DNA of 64,000 nucleotides from Belliella aquatica (lineage in GTDB: Bacteria > Bacteroidota > Bacteroidia > Cytophagales > Cyclobacteriaceae), in assembly GCF_014637795.1 (NCBI RefSeq), contig NZ_BMFD01000009.1, positions 93,378 to 157,377 of the forward strand, given 5' to 3'. The position numbers and the translations under genes are program-made. The notes below the pieces were generated by a model that was not told where the DNA came from, ran no database searches, and saw only the letters and a program-made list of their open reading frames with translations. Shown one piece after another: positions 47,184-55,702 of the stretch (its first letter is position 1; every line of letters starts with the position of its first letter).

Positions 47184-47853
47184 TTTCTATTGCTTTAAAG
47201 ACCAGTTTTTGAAAAAAATCCACTCTTTTATTATCCAAAGGATGAATTTCAGTGAGACTTGGTATGTGTTCTGAATAATAAGATTGCAATAAACTTGATT
47301 CCATGATAGTAGAAACAAGCGTTTTTGGGTATTCGTAATTTGGGTTTATCTCTAATATAATCGCAGCGATCCGCTCTCCAAATCTATTGTATAGATTAAA
47401 GAAACCGTTTTTATAATCTTCGTCAACTTCTTTGGTAAGGTAAGCTTTTGTAGATTCATCTATCAATACTCTTTTGAGACAAATTGGGTCAATGTAATTA
47501 TTCACCTTATAAATGGGTCCCTGAACTAGGATCTTTATTGCAAGCAATAATCGCTCCTTCGGATCTTTTAGATTCAAAGCACCTAAAACCAAATTTTGCT
47601 CTAAGAATCCCCAATACCATAAGGTTAAAAACAACATTAACTTATGCTTATTTTCAAAATAGCGATAGACCGCAGTTTCAGTACAACCTATTTTGAGTGA
47701 TAATTTCTTAAAAGTAAAATGCTCCAAACCAAGCTCTGGTATCAAATGAAGACTGCACGTGACAATTTCCTTACCTAAATCTGAACTAAACGGATCTTTT
47801 AAGTAGATATTTTCATTGATATCTACTCGCAAGTTCTTAAGGATTTTTTCCAT
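47173..47853 (-). CDS. TetR/AcrR-family transcriptional regulator
   Basis: A regulator of 226 residues from the ATG at 47853 (MEKILKNLRVDINENI); an ATG six codons upstream (47871) is also possible. The N-terminal helix-turn-helix is FKKLSLKIGCTETAVYRYFENKHKL (in part), the classic TetR DNA-binding helix pair, at about residues 47-75. The C-terminal helical part would bind a ligand. It is the first gene of the operon with the ABC, HlyD and TolC genes and overlaps the next gene by 11 bases, so it most likely controls this export operon by binding the palindrome at 47915-47939 (inference). Confidence 0.9.
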   Translation of the reverse strand: MEKILKNLRVDINENIYLKDPFSSDLGKEIVTCSLHLIPELGLEHFTFKKLSLKIGCTETAVYRYFENKHKLMLFLTLWYWGFLEQNLVLGALNLKDPKERLLLAIKILVQGPIYKVNNYIDPICLKRVLIDESTKAYLTKEVDEDYKNGFFNLYNRFGERIAAIILEINPNYEYPKTLVSTIMESSLLQSYYSEHIPSLTEIHPLDNKRVDFFQKLVFKAIENEN

Positions 47854-47914
47854 AATTTCATTTAAAAACATATCCTTAACGGTGCCAATTTTAAAAAAGT
47901 TTAGATTTATAGCT

Positions 47915-47939
47915 TTTTTGTTTGTAATACAAACAAAAA
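47915..47939. promoter_or_regulatory. perfect 25-bp palindrome, probable TetR-family operator
   Basis: TTTTTGTTTGTA, one A, then TACAAACAAAAA: 12 perfectly paired bases on each side. It sits 62 bases upstream of the TetR start, where the operon promoter is expected, and beyond the stop of the neighbouring gene at 47963. Size and symmetry fit a TetR operator. Confidence 0.7.
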
Positions 47940-47962
47940 TTTATTTCAAAGCAAATTCTGAC

Positions 47963-48481
47963 TTATTGAAAAGCATACCCTACACCTATTCCGACCCACA
48001 AAGGCCAAAATCCCTTCGTGTTAAAAACTGGATTTAGATTCATTTTCCATGTCAAACCACCTTCTCTTGGCAATAACCTATAGCCAAAATTCAATACCCC
48101 AATAGCATTTGGGGAACCATTGAAGGGCAAGATAAATTGTGTAAAATCACTTCTCGAATTAGGTTTTGAACTTCCAAAAGCTAAAAAAGTCATACCGCCT
48201 CCCATTTCGAAATATCCAGGGCCTTTTCCATACAACCTATTAATCAGAATTGGCATGGAGAAAAACTTGTCTCCTTCAAAAAAAGCATAACCACCAACAC
48301 CTAATCTCATTCCCCAACTATTTATATTAGTTTGGTCAAATCGAAAATCATAATTGAACGAATAGGGAAGTCCTGCTCCCCCTAGCTCCACATATACTGA
48401 TCTATAAGGCACATAATCCTGAGAATATGAATGAGTGCAAAATAAAATAAGTGTTAAGGTGATTAATATGAATTTTTTCAT
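47963..48481 (-). CDS. small outer-membrane beta-barrel-like protein of unknown function
   Basis: A protein of 172 residues from the ATG at 48481, which starts the signal peptide MKKFILITLTLILFCTHSYS; the longer frame to 48520 adds 13 residues before it. The mature part has alternating beta strands rich in Gly and aromatic residues (YVELGGAGLPYSFNYDFRF, FEMGGGMTFLAFG, NFGYRLLPREGG) and ends VGIGVGYAFQ, as in eight-stranded barrels, so an outer-membrane location is likely. The function is unknown. It is transcribed divergently from the TonB receptor at 48642. Confidence 0.8.
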   Translation of the reverse strand: MKKFILITLTLILFCTHSYSQDYVPYRSVYVELGGAGLPYSFNYDFRFDQTNINSWGMRLGVGGYAFFEGDKFFSMPILINRLYGKGPGYFEMGGGMTFLAFGSSKPNSRSDFTQFILPFNGSPNAIGVLNFGYRLLPREGGLTWKMNLNPVFNTKGFWPLWVGIGVGYAFQ

Positions 48482-48568
48482 TCTCGAAAGATAAGAAGTC
48501 AAAATGCTTTTGAAAAGCAATCATAAAGCTAATATTTTCTAAAAGTTAAGAATAGATTAACATTATAT

Positions 48569-48589
48569 AATTGTCGTATTACGACAATT
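48569..48589. promoter_or_regulatory. perfect 9+9 palindrome between divergent genes, possible operator
   Basis: AATTGTCGT, ATT, ACGACAATT: a perfect inverted repeat midway between two divergent starts (48481 and 48642). The symmetry and place fit a dimeric regulator, for example of the Crp/Fnr type. Confidence 0.5.
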
Positions 48590-48608
48590 CCAAGCTCTGT
48601 GCTGCTAG

Positions 48609-48616
48609 TAGATTTG
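48609..48616 (+). promoter_or_regulatory. probable -7 box of the Oar-like receptor gene
   Basis: TAGATTTG fits the Bacteroidota -7 consensus TAnnTTTG and lies 26 bases before the ATG at 48642. No clear TTG element is seen about 19-20 bases upstream. Confidence 0.35.
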
Positions 48617-48641
48617 AGCATCAAAACACAAATCTTCTATT

Positions 48642-51600
48642 ATGAAAAAAGGATTACAATTCTTAAAGATCGGAGTTTTCAGCATTATTTGGCTGTATAG
48701 TTCCATTGCAATTGCTCAAAATTCATCAGGCTCGCTTTTCGGGGTAATACGGGGTGAAAGTGGTGAAACTTTACCGGGAGCCAATATCCAAGTAAAAAAT
48801 GAAGCTACAGGCTTCACTACTGGAACCGTTGCTAATTTAGAAGGAAGATATCAGCTCAACCAACTTCCGTTAGGTGGACCTTACACTATCGCAGCATCAT
48901 TTGTTGGTGAAGGTAGTGTAATCAAAAAAGGCTATATGCTCAATTTGGGAGATCAAATTAGAGTTGATTTTGATTTAAGAGACGGAGATGGTGAATTAGA
49001 AACAATCACTGTAACCGCTTCAGATTATGCACCAAACAGAGTTTCTCCTATCGGAGGTGCTACAAGGCTTGGTATCAATGAAATAAAAAATATGCCAACA
49101 AGCGGAAGAAGTTTCCAAGATTTGGCGAACCTCGCTCCTACTACTGCTCCAGGCACATCATTAGCAATCGGCGGAACAAGAGAAAGTTCAACTTCCATCA
49201 CCCTTGATGGTGGAAATCAAAGATTTATGATGAATGGTGGATTGATCTCTCAATACACTGTGTCCATGGAAGCGATCAGAGAATATGAAGTCACCACAAA
49301 CGAATACAGCGTCAGAGAAGGCCGTCAAGGAGGTGGGGCAATCAACGTGGTTACCAAATCTGGAACAAACGAATTAACGGGATCTGCATTTTTTTACAAT
49401 AGAAATAAAGCATTGACAGCTGACCAAGATTATATTGGAAGACCAATAAATGACTTCAATATCAATCAATATGGTTTTTCACTCGGAGGTCCTATTATCA
49501 AGGACAAACTTCATTTTTTCACTGCTTTGGATTTTGAAGATAGAAGTGAGCCATTTGCCATTATAGATGTCAGAGATTCACAGACAGAGCGATTGGAACA
49601 AATCACACAGCAAAACCTGGATAGATTTATAAATATTCTAGAGGATCAATACGGACTAGATCCTAATAGACAGCAAACAGGTTTGTTTACTAGAAAACCA
49701 ACCAACAGAACAATCTTTGCAAAATTGGATTGGCAGATTAATAAAATTCATAAACTTACTTTCAGAAATAACATATTTTGGGGTGGTAATGAATTTGTAA
49801 TTGGAGGTGATCAAACGGCATTAGCAGATTCAAGAGGTGATATCGAGATTTTTGGACTCAATAGTCAATTGGGCTTAAGGTCTACTTTCTCTCCAAAATT
49901 GACAAATGAATTTAAAATTCAATATTTGAGAGCACAGCGTGATTTTGTGGCAAGATCATTTGCTCCTAGAGGTTTCGTAGGGATTGAATCATTCCAAGAA
50001 GACGGAACAAGACTATTTAGACAATTTCAGTTTGGTGGAAATAGAATTGCTCCAGAAGAACAAGGCGAAAAGCAGTTTCAACTCGTAAACACAACTTATC
50101 TTCAAACTGGAAAGGTTTTTTGGACTTTTGGAACTGATAATTTAATCACTTTCACAAATACACTTAATACCAACGAGCAAGGTGGACTTTTCCAGTTTGC
50201 AAGTTTAGATGCTTTGGAAGCCCGTACGCCATTTCAATACAGCAGGTTAGTTCCTAACAATCCAGAAGGAAGATACACCCCAAAATTGAAACAAACCGCA
50301 CTGGATCTATCCGCATTTGTACAAGCAGAATTGAATTTCACTAATAAATTCAGTGGTTCTTTAGGTTTACGCTGGGACGCTACAGTATTCATGACAGCTC
50401 CAGAGTACAATCCTCTGATAGAAGCTGAGTTAGGCAGAAGAACAGATGTAGTTGCCAAAGACTACAATAATATTCAGCCAAGATTGCAGTTCACTTATGA
50501 TTTCAATGAAGATCAGAAGAACGTATTAAAAGTTGGGTTTGGTGGATACTCTGCCAACATTGTACACTGGGCTCAATTGAGTAACATTCTACAATCAGGT
50601 ACACAACTGACAGATTTATTGTTAACCGGTGCATCAGTCCCAACTCCAAATTATCCAAACTACATTCAAAATCCTGAATCTGTTCCTGGTGTTCCTGTGG
50701 GTGGCGAAGGAAGATCACCCTATATCAATCTGATCGGTGAAAATTTTGAAGCACCATATACTTGGAAAGGTAATATTGCTTACAGAAGATTCTTGACAAA
50801 TGAACTTTATTTTGGTGCCAATGCATATTTTGCAAGAACGGTGAATAATTATAGATATCAGGATCTAAACTTGAGAAATGAATTTGCTTTTAGACTTCAA
50901 AATGAAGGAAATAGAGGTGTATACGCAGATCCAAGTCAAATTAGAAACGTAAATCTTGCCTCTCCTGGAGTAGTCGTATATCCAATCAATCCGTCAGTAG
51001 TCAATGCTAATCCAAACTTGGGAAGAGTATTGGAGTTGAATGGTGATTCAGACATTTGGCAAAGAGGTATTGTATTTGAATCTGGATACATCTTCCGAAG
51101 AGGTGGTTCAATCAGTGGATCATTTACTATAAACAGAACAGAAGACAATAATTCATATAACTGCTGTATTGCAAGAACGTCTGTTACGACTGCTATTTTT
51201 GATGATCCAAGAGATTTACAAAACAATCGAGGCGGTGCAAACACAGATTTTAGACATAAAATAGTGCTTTTTGGTACCTCTCCTTCTTATAAGAACATGA
51301 CTATATCAGCGAGATACGTTGGTCAATCAGGTACACCATGGTCACCGCTAGTTTTTGGGGATATCGTAGGTGATGGAGCAGGACTCTTGATCAATGCAAA
51401 CAAGAGAGCTTTTATTTTCGACCCAGAAGCGATCAGAAATACAGCTGGAATCACTCCATTTGAAACCCTAATTGCGGACGGTATGGATGTTGTCCTAAGC
51501 AATCCGGATAATATTGCAAGAGGGTTATTAATAGATAATCTGGGTGAAGTAGCACCAAGGAATGAAATTTATAATCCTTTCTGGCATAACGTCGACATCA

Positions 51601-51887
51601 GATTTACTTACAGGTTAGATAATTCTGTGATAAAAGGTCTAGGTAAAAGTAATGTAGAGTTCATTGCTGAAGTTTTCAACTTCACCAACTTACTCAATAG
51701 CGACTGGGGTGGTGCTGCCGTGGTCCCTGGAGGAAACCAAGTCTTACTTCAAACACTAGGTTTAGATCCAATAGCAACACAGCAAGGAAGACCACAATAT
51801 GCTTACAGAGTGAATCCTACTTTTGGAGAAACTGTCAAAGCTAATCCTCCTTACCAAGTACAACTTGGTTTGCGCTATACATTTTAA
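48642..51887 (+). CDS. Oar-like TonB-dependent outer-membrane receptor
   Basis: A 1081-residue protein with signal peptide (about 1-25, ending SIAIAQ), a carboxypeptidase-regulatory-like domain (about 30-110, LFGVIRGESGETLPGANIQV), a plug domain (about 120-230, with TSGRSFQDLANLAPTTAPG and GGAINVVTKSGTNELTGSAF) and a large beta barrel ending VQLGLRYTF. The layout is that of Oar-type receptors, which in Myxococcus are needed for signal or protease export and in Bacteroidota often act in uptake. No SusD gene is near. It is a single gene with a terminator behind it. Confidence 0.94.
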   Translation: MKKGLQFLKIGVFSIIWLYSSIAIAQNSSGSLFGVIRGESGETLPGANIQVKNEATGFTTGTVANLEGRYQLNQLPLGGPYTIAASFVGEGSVIKKGYMLNLGDQIRVDFDLRDGDGELETITVTASDYAPNRVSPIGGATRLGINEIKNMPTSGRSFQDLANLAPTTAPGTSLAIGGTRESSTSITLDGGNQRFMMNGGLISQYTVSMEAIREYEVTTNEYSVREGRQGGGAINVVTKSGTNELTGSAFFYNRNKALTADQDYIGRPINDFNINQYGFSLGGPIIKDKLHFFTALDFEDRSEPFAIIDVRDSQTERLEQITQQNLDRFINILEDQYGLDPNRQQTGLFTRKPTNRTIFAKLDWQINKIHKLTFRNNIFWGGNEFVIGGDQTALADSRGDIEIFGLNSQLGLRSTFSPKLTNEFKIQYLRAQRDFVARSFAPRGFVGIESFQEDGTRLFRQFQFGGNRIAPEEQGEKQFQLVNTTYLQTGKVFWTFGTDNLITFTNTLNTNEQGGLFQFASLDALEARTPFQYSRLVPNNPEGRYTPKLKQTALDLSAFVQAELNFTNKFSGSLGLRWDATVFMTAPEYNPLIEAELGRRTDVVAKDYNNIQPRLQFTYDFNEDQKNVLKVGFGGYSANIVHWAQLSNILQSGTQLTDLLLTGASVPTPNYPNYIQNPESVPGVPVGGEGRSPYINLIGENFEAPYTWKGNIAYRRFLTNELYFGANAYFARTVNNYRYQDLNLRNEFAFRLQNEGNRGVYADPSQIRNVNLASPGVVVYPINPSVVNANPNLGRVLELNGDSDIWQRGIVFESGYIFRRGGSISGSFTINRTEDNNSYNCCIARTSVTTAIFDDPRDLQNNRGGANTDFRHKIVLFGTSPSYKNMTISARYVGQSGTPWSPLVFGDIVGDGAGLLINANKRAFIFDPEAIRNTAGITPFETLIADGMDVVLSNPDNIARGLLIDNLGEVAPRNEIYNPFWHNVDIRFTYRLDNSVIKGLGKSNVEFIAEVFNFTNLLNSDWGGAAVVPGGNQVLLQTLGLDPIATQQGRPQYAYRVNPTFGETVKANPPYQVQLGLRYTF

Positions 51888-51904
51888 TTGCTTCTGCTTA
51901 TTTG

Positions 51905-51945
51905 TATCAAAAAAGGTCTATGAAATTCATAGGCTTTTTTTGATA
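51905..51945 (+). terminator. terminator after the Oar-like receptor gene
   Basis: A long stem in which TATCAAAAAAGG with CTATGAA pairs with TTCATAG followed by CTTTTTTTGATA; the T-rich arm gives the usual termination signal. Confidence 0.75.
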
Positions 51946-52021
51946 TAAAATAGAATGGTCACATTGGGATAATCATAAGGTAATGAACCAATGCTAATTT
52001 TATGGTTTAATCCGATTAATT

Positions 52022-52699
52022 ATGCCAGAGCAATTCAAATTTCAATTACTTGTCAGAACTATTGTTGAAATTGGTCATCAAATCAAATCCATACATCTCA
52101 ACCAGCAGAATGAAATCAAAGAAGGGATAGTTTTTGTGGAATCAGGAATAGCGAAGATCTATGGGATAAATGAAAAAGGAATCAAAATAAATACGGACCT
52201 AATATTTGAGGGGGAGATATTTAGAGTTCAAAATGGAAATTATCTTTCAAGAGACAATTTTTATTTAGAAGGATTGAAATACTCACGACTGATCTATATT
52301 GAAACCGAACAACTGTCATCTTATGAAATGGAATTTTTACCTGAAATTCTTATGAAATGCTTCAATGAAAGGCTCAAAAGAATTCATCAGCAAAAAGTTC
52401 GAAATTATGATTTAGACCTTCAAGAACGTATTTTCTATCTTCTTTTTGATTTTTGTTTGATCTTCGGCAAACAGAGTGGAAGTCACATTACAATGCCCAA
52501 CTATTTTACCCATGATGATTTGTCCAATATGTTGAGGACTTGTAGGCAAAATATCACTTCTTGTCTTAACGTCCTCAAGCGTGATGGAATCATTAAATAT
52601 GATCGAAAAGAAATTAAAATTGAACGATCTATCTTTGAAGAAAAAAAAGTCAAATATCTTAGCCAAATAAAGAAAAACAAAGTCCTCGTACCATGCTAA
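52022..52699 (+). CDS. Crp/Fnr-family transcriptional regulator
   Basis: A 225-residue regulator. The N-terminal part (about 20-110) has the order of a cyclic-nucleotide-binding domain (EGIVFVESGIAKIYGINEKG, FEGEIFRVQNG), but the phosphate-binding cassette is not conserved, so the ligand, if any, is unclear. The C-terminal winged helix is good: LQERIFYLLFDFC, FTHDDLSNMLRTCRQNITSCL and LKRDGIIKYDRKEIKI. It overlaps the alpha/beta hydrolase gene by seven bases, so both are on one transcript. Confidence 0.87.
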   Translation: MPEQFKFQLLVRTIVEIGHQIKSIHLNQQNEIKEGIVFVESGIAKIYGINEKGIKINTDLIFEGEIFRVQNGNYLSRDNFYLEGLKYSRLIYIETEQLSSYEMEFLPEILMKCFNERLKRIHQQKVRNYDLDLQERIFYLLFDFCLIFGKQSGSHITMPNYFTHDDLSNMLRTCRQNITSCLNVLKRDGIIKYDRKEIKIERSIFEEKKVKYLSQIKKNKVLVPC

Positions 52700-53718
52700 A
52701 AAAAATACTTCCCGCGATCATGGCAATCGCCATTATTCTTGCCTTTACTTGGATTCTTGGTCCTAAAGCTACAGTTCAGAATCTATCGGGTGAATACCCT
52801 TCCGTACCCTCAGATTTTTCAGCTTTAGAGAATTACATCGCACAAAAAGAGGATACTGTCAAAGGTCTTAAACCTGGCAATGAAGCAAAAATCATTTGGG
52901 CAGACTCAGTTAATAAAAGTAAAACCCCATACAGTATCGTCTATATCCATGGTTTTGGTGCTAGCGAAATGGAAGGAAGTCCAGTTAACCGTCTTTTGGC
53001 AGAGCATTTTGGATCCAACCTTTACCTTGCTAGACTCCCCGAACATGGGATTGACAGAAGTGACGCTATGAAATATATGAGTGCAGAAAAATTGATGCAA
53101 GGCGCTAGAGAAGCTTATATGATTGGTAAAAGCTTAGGAGATAGTGTAATTGTAGTCGGTACTTCTATGGGTGGTGCATTGTCTATCAACTTGGCTTCAG
53201 AGAGACCCGATATGAAAGCATTGGTACTCTATTCTCCAGCTGTAGGTGTCAATGGTGATATGCTAGATCAATTTTTTCAACCCTGGAGAAAGTTTATATT
53301 TCAGAACTTCATGCTTGACAATGGCATGAGAATGAACCCTAGAGAAGGTGAAAAAGCAAAATATTGGTCCGAACAATATCATGTCAATAGCTACGAGAGT
53401 CTAGCTGTATTGATCAAAAGTACCATGAATGATTCAACATTTACTAAAATCAAACAACCTCTATTTCTGGGCTATTTTTATAAAAGTGATAAGGAACAAG
53501 ATTTCGTAGTATCAGTACCGAAAATGCTGGAAATGTATGATAAGGTAAACACACCAACCCAGTATAAAGACAAAAATCCTTTCCCTGAATCAGGAGATCA
53601 TGTAATTGCTTCTGCTATAACTTCTAAAGATTGGGAAGGTGTATTGAAAAGTACGATTGATTTTTTAGAAACTGTAGCCAACGTTAAGCGCAATCAAGAG
53701 TTGGTACCTGTTCAATAA
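52693..53718 (+). CDS. alpha/beta hydrolase, membrane-anchored or exported
   Basis: A 341-residue serine hydrolase. It starts MLKKILPAIMAIAIILAF, a signal anchor. The core shows the oxyanion-strand motif SIVYIHGFGASEMEG, the nucleophile in VVGTSMGGALSINLA and a likely acid/base pair in DKEQDFVVSVPK and SGDHVIAS at the end. The layout fits monoglyceride-lipase or esterase-like enzymes; the substrate is unknown. The gene starts inside the last codons of the Crp-like regulator gene. Confidence 0.9.
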   Translation: MLKKILPAIMAIAIILAFTWILGPKATVQNLSGEYPSVPSDFSALENYIAQKEDTVKGLKPGNEAKIIWADSVNKSKTPYSIVYIHGFGASEMEGSPVNRLLAEHFGSNLYLARLPEHGIDRSDAMKYMSAEKLMQGAREAYMIGKSLGDSVIVVGTSMGGALSINLASERPDMKALVLYSPAVGVNGDMLDQFFQPWRKFIFQNFMLDNGMRMNPREGEKAKYWSEQYHVNSYESLAVLIKSTMNDSTFTKIKQPLFLGYFYKSDKEQDFVVSVPKMLEMYDKVNTPTQYKDKNPFPESGDHVIASAITSKDWEGVLKSTIDFLETVANVKRNQELVPVQ

Positions 53719-54308
53719 ATTTTAGCTAGACTCACTATTTCTGAATCTAAATTCTTTAACATTTTATTACACGATTATCCGCAATGACACCAATACCTGA
53801 TTTTATCACAAATAGTCTTGCGGATAATCGTTGTTTACGTCACGTCACCAAGATTATTAGTCGATTTTAATCAGTTCATCAATTGCTTTTTAGCCAAAAA
53901 ACTGAATTTGATTCTTGATCAAAAAGTCTGTTTTTACGCTGTTAATCCTTGATAGATAGGACTTAAGATATTCACCTTTAAATTTTTTCATATATACGAA
54001 AAACCCTTTTGCATACAGAAATATGGGAATCATGTAATTTTTTTAAAAAATTTCATAACACAATCCTACTCATTGCTTCCCACCTTTGTATCATCAGAAA
54101 CTACAAAATGAAAAGAAGCTTTTTCAAGCTCTTGCTTTTTGGAAATACGATTTCTGAAAGATAAATGTATTTGTGCCGATGTTCAAAACAAGGCAAATGG
54201 TTAAGGGCTGCTTATAAAGCATGGAAGAGAAAGATTCAACCAGACTTTAATAGTAAAGCAGATTTTTAGTTCTACAACACTTGAATTTCAACTTTAACCC
54301 ATACCACT
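53719..54308. other. long intergenic region before the stress cluster
   Basis: A/T-rich sequence with the repeat copy at 53773 and no gene I can support. A short frame of 18 codons from 54108 (MKRSFFKLLLFGNTISER) has no recognisable features. A weak promoter-like CACCTTTG lies near 54087. The next gene, which uses a GTG start, needs its promoter somewhere here. Confidence 0.4.
53773..53829 (+). repeat. 57-bp dispersed inverted-repeat element, copy C
   Basis: GATTATCCGCAA and TTGCGGATAATC are perfect 12-bp inverted ends, the most regular of the three copies. The interior ATGACACCAATACCTGA aligns with copy A, while TATCACAAAT is shared with copy B. ATTAGTCGATT just downstream (about 53859) also occurs near copy B on its own strand. 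Confidence 0.85.
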
Positions 54309-54869
54309 GTGGAAAATACAAAAAACAATTCTCAAACATTTTCTAAAGACTCCGAAAAAAAAGTAGCAATGAAAGCCTCTCAATTGATGCAGCTATTTGA
54401 AGATAGTCTAAAAGATATTTATTGGGCTGAAAAAGCATTATTGAAAGCACTTCCTAAAATGATTCAAAATGCTACTTCTAAAGCACTGAGTAAAGCGCTG
54501 TCTTCACACCTTGAAGAGACCGAAGTACAAGTAGACCGTTTGGAAAAAGTTTTTTCAATGATAGAAGTGAAAGCAACCGCAAAAAAATGTGATGCAATGG
54601 AAGGGTTAATCTCTGAATCGGTAGACATCATGGAATCATGTGAAGAAGGATCAATGCGAGATGCAGCAATCATAGCTGCAGCACAGAAAATTGAACATTA
54701 CGAAATCGCTACTTATGGCACTTTAAGACAATTTGCTCAAACGCTAAAATTGACGCAAGTAGTAGAGATTTTAGAAAAAACTCTTCAAGAAGAGAAGGAA
54801 TCCGATCTAAAATTATCGGAAGTAGCAATGGATGCGATCAACATAGAAGCGGCTGAGGAGGCTGCATGA
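54309..54869 (+). CDS. DUF892 (YciE/YciF-type) ferritin-like protein
   Basis: A 186-residue protein of the DUF892 family, a four-helix ferritin-like fold linked to stress in enterobacteria. The GTG start at 54309 gives MENTKNNSQTFSKD; an ATG 60 bases later begins the conserved part. Family features are MQLFEDSLKDIYWAEKALLKALPKM, SHLEETEVQVDRLEKVF, and AAIIAAAQKIEHYEIATYGTL with the His/Glu that could bind metal. It opens a cluster of small stress-type genes reading in one direction. Confidence 0.92.
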   Translation: MENTKNNSQTFSKDSEKKVAMKASQLMQLFEDSLKDIYWAEKALLKALPKMIQNATSKALSKALSSHLEETEVQVDRLEKVFSMIEVKATAKKCDAMEGLISESVDIMESCEEGSMRDAAIIAAAQKIEHYEIATYGTLRQFAQTLKLTQVVEILEKTLQEEKESDLKLSEVAMDAINIEAAEEAA

Positions 54870-54879
54870 ATAAAATAAG

Positions 54880-54999
54880 ATGAACACAATATTTAAAGGT
54901 CTTATAGCAGGCTATGGTGCAAAAAAATTAGGAGGTGGATGCTTTGGGACAATCGTTGTCTTCATCATCATATTCCTTCTTTTAGGCCAATGTAGCTAA
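54880..54999 (+). CDS. 39-residue membrane microprotein
   Basis: A small gene 10 bases after the DUF892 gene. The product begins MNTIFKGLIAGYGAKKLGGG, then CFGTIVVFIIIFLLLGQCS: a short amphipathic, glycine-rich start and one membrane segment. Similar microproteins with GYGAKKLGGGCFGT are, from memory, widespread beside stress genes in Bacteroidota. Its function is unknown; a role as a membrane regulator or stress peptide is an inference. Confidence 0.7.
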   Translation: MNTIFKGLIAGYGAKKLGGGCFGTIVVFIIIFLLLGQCS

Positions 55000-55049
55000 A
55001 AATGTGCAATTTTTAAAAATCAAACTAACCAATACTTAACCACAATAAA

Positions 55050-55622
55050 ATGGAAAATGTACGCAATGATAATCAAAGCCAGAACTTAAGTGATGGTAGG
55101 AATTCTGACAAAAGGGTCTTGACAGGTATGTTCAATGACCGTGAGAGTACAGAAAAAGCATATAATACGCTTCACGAAAGAGGCTATTCTGACGAGGAAA
55201 TCAACCTCATCATGTCTAAGGAAACAAGAAAAAAAGACTATGATGAAACTGGTACCGAAAAAACAGAAATAGGTACTAAGGCTGCAGAACATGCCGGTAA
55301 AGGGTCTGCAATTGGAGGATCCATTGGTGCAATCGCTGGAGTTATTGCAGCAATTGGCACAAGCGTAATCATTCCTGGGCTTGGGATTTTGGTCGCAGGA
55401 CCATTAGCAGCAGGATTGGTTGGTGCGGGTGCAGGTGGTATCACTGGAGGTCTTATTGGTGCCCTAGTCGGTGCTGGTATACCTGAGGCGAGAGCTGAAT
55501 TATACGAAAATGGAATAAAAGAAGGTAATGTAGTCATCTCTGTCACACCAAAAAATGAAGAGGATGCCAAATATCTAGAAGAAAACTGGAGAACCAATCG
55601 CGGAGAGGAAGTTCACTGGTAA
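55050..55622 (+). CDS. YflT-type general stress protein with glycine-zipper segment
   Basis: A 190-residue protein. The N-terminal domain (about 20-70; VLTGMFNDRESTEKAYNTL and SDEEINLIMSKETRKKDY) matches the heat-induced stress protein YflT domain. The centre (about 80-150) is strongly Gly/Ala-rich with GSAIGGSIGAIAGVIAAIG and other GxxxG-type repeats, as in membrane-inserting glycine zippers. The C-terminus has GIPEARAELYENGIKEGNV followed by VISVTPKNEEDAKY, similar to the low-temperature-induced family. It stands in the stress cluster and its N-terminus (MENVRND) resembles that of the DUF892 protein (MENTKNN). Confidence 0.88.
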   Translation: MENVRNDNQSQNLSDGRNSDKRVLTGMFNDRESTEKAYNTLHERGYSDEEINLIMSKETRKKDYDETGTEKTEIGTKAAEHAGKGSAIGGSIGAIAGVIAAIGTSVIIPGLGILVAGPLAAGLVGAGAGGITGGLIGALVGAGIPEARAELYENGIKEGNVVISVTPKNEEDAKYLEENWRTNRGEEVHW

Positions 55623-55642
55623 AATCCCAGTATTTTTTTCAG

Positions 55643-55667
55643 CAGGGGATAGAAATTATCCCCTGCA
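55643..55667. terminator. 10-bp stem-loop between stress genes
   Basis: GCAGGGGATA and TATCCCCTGC are perfectly paired around GAAAT, 21 bases after the YflT-type gene. T tracts lie on the upstream side, not downstream on the plus strand, so it may be an RNA-stabilising or partial terminator. Confidence 0.5.
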
Positions 55668-55702
55668 TATTGATTCAATTAAACCAACTAATAAACAATA
55701 CT

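Noticed and set aside
54108..54164. 18-codon frame starting MKRSFFKLLL
   Set aside because: Too short, with no promoter or similarity that I can support.
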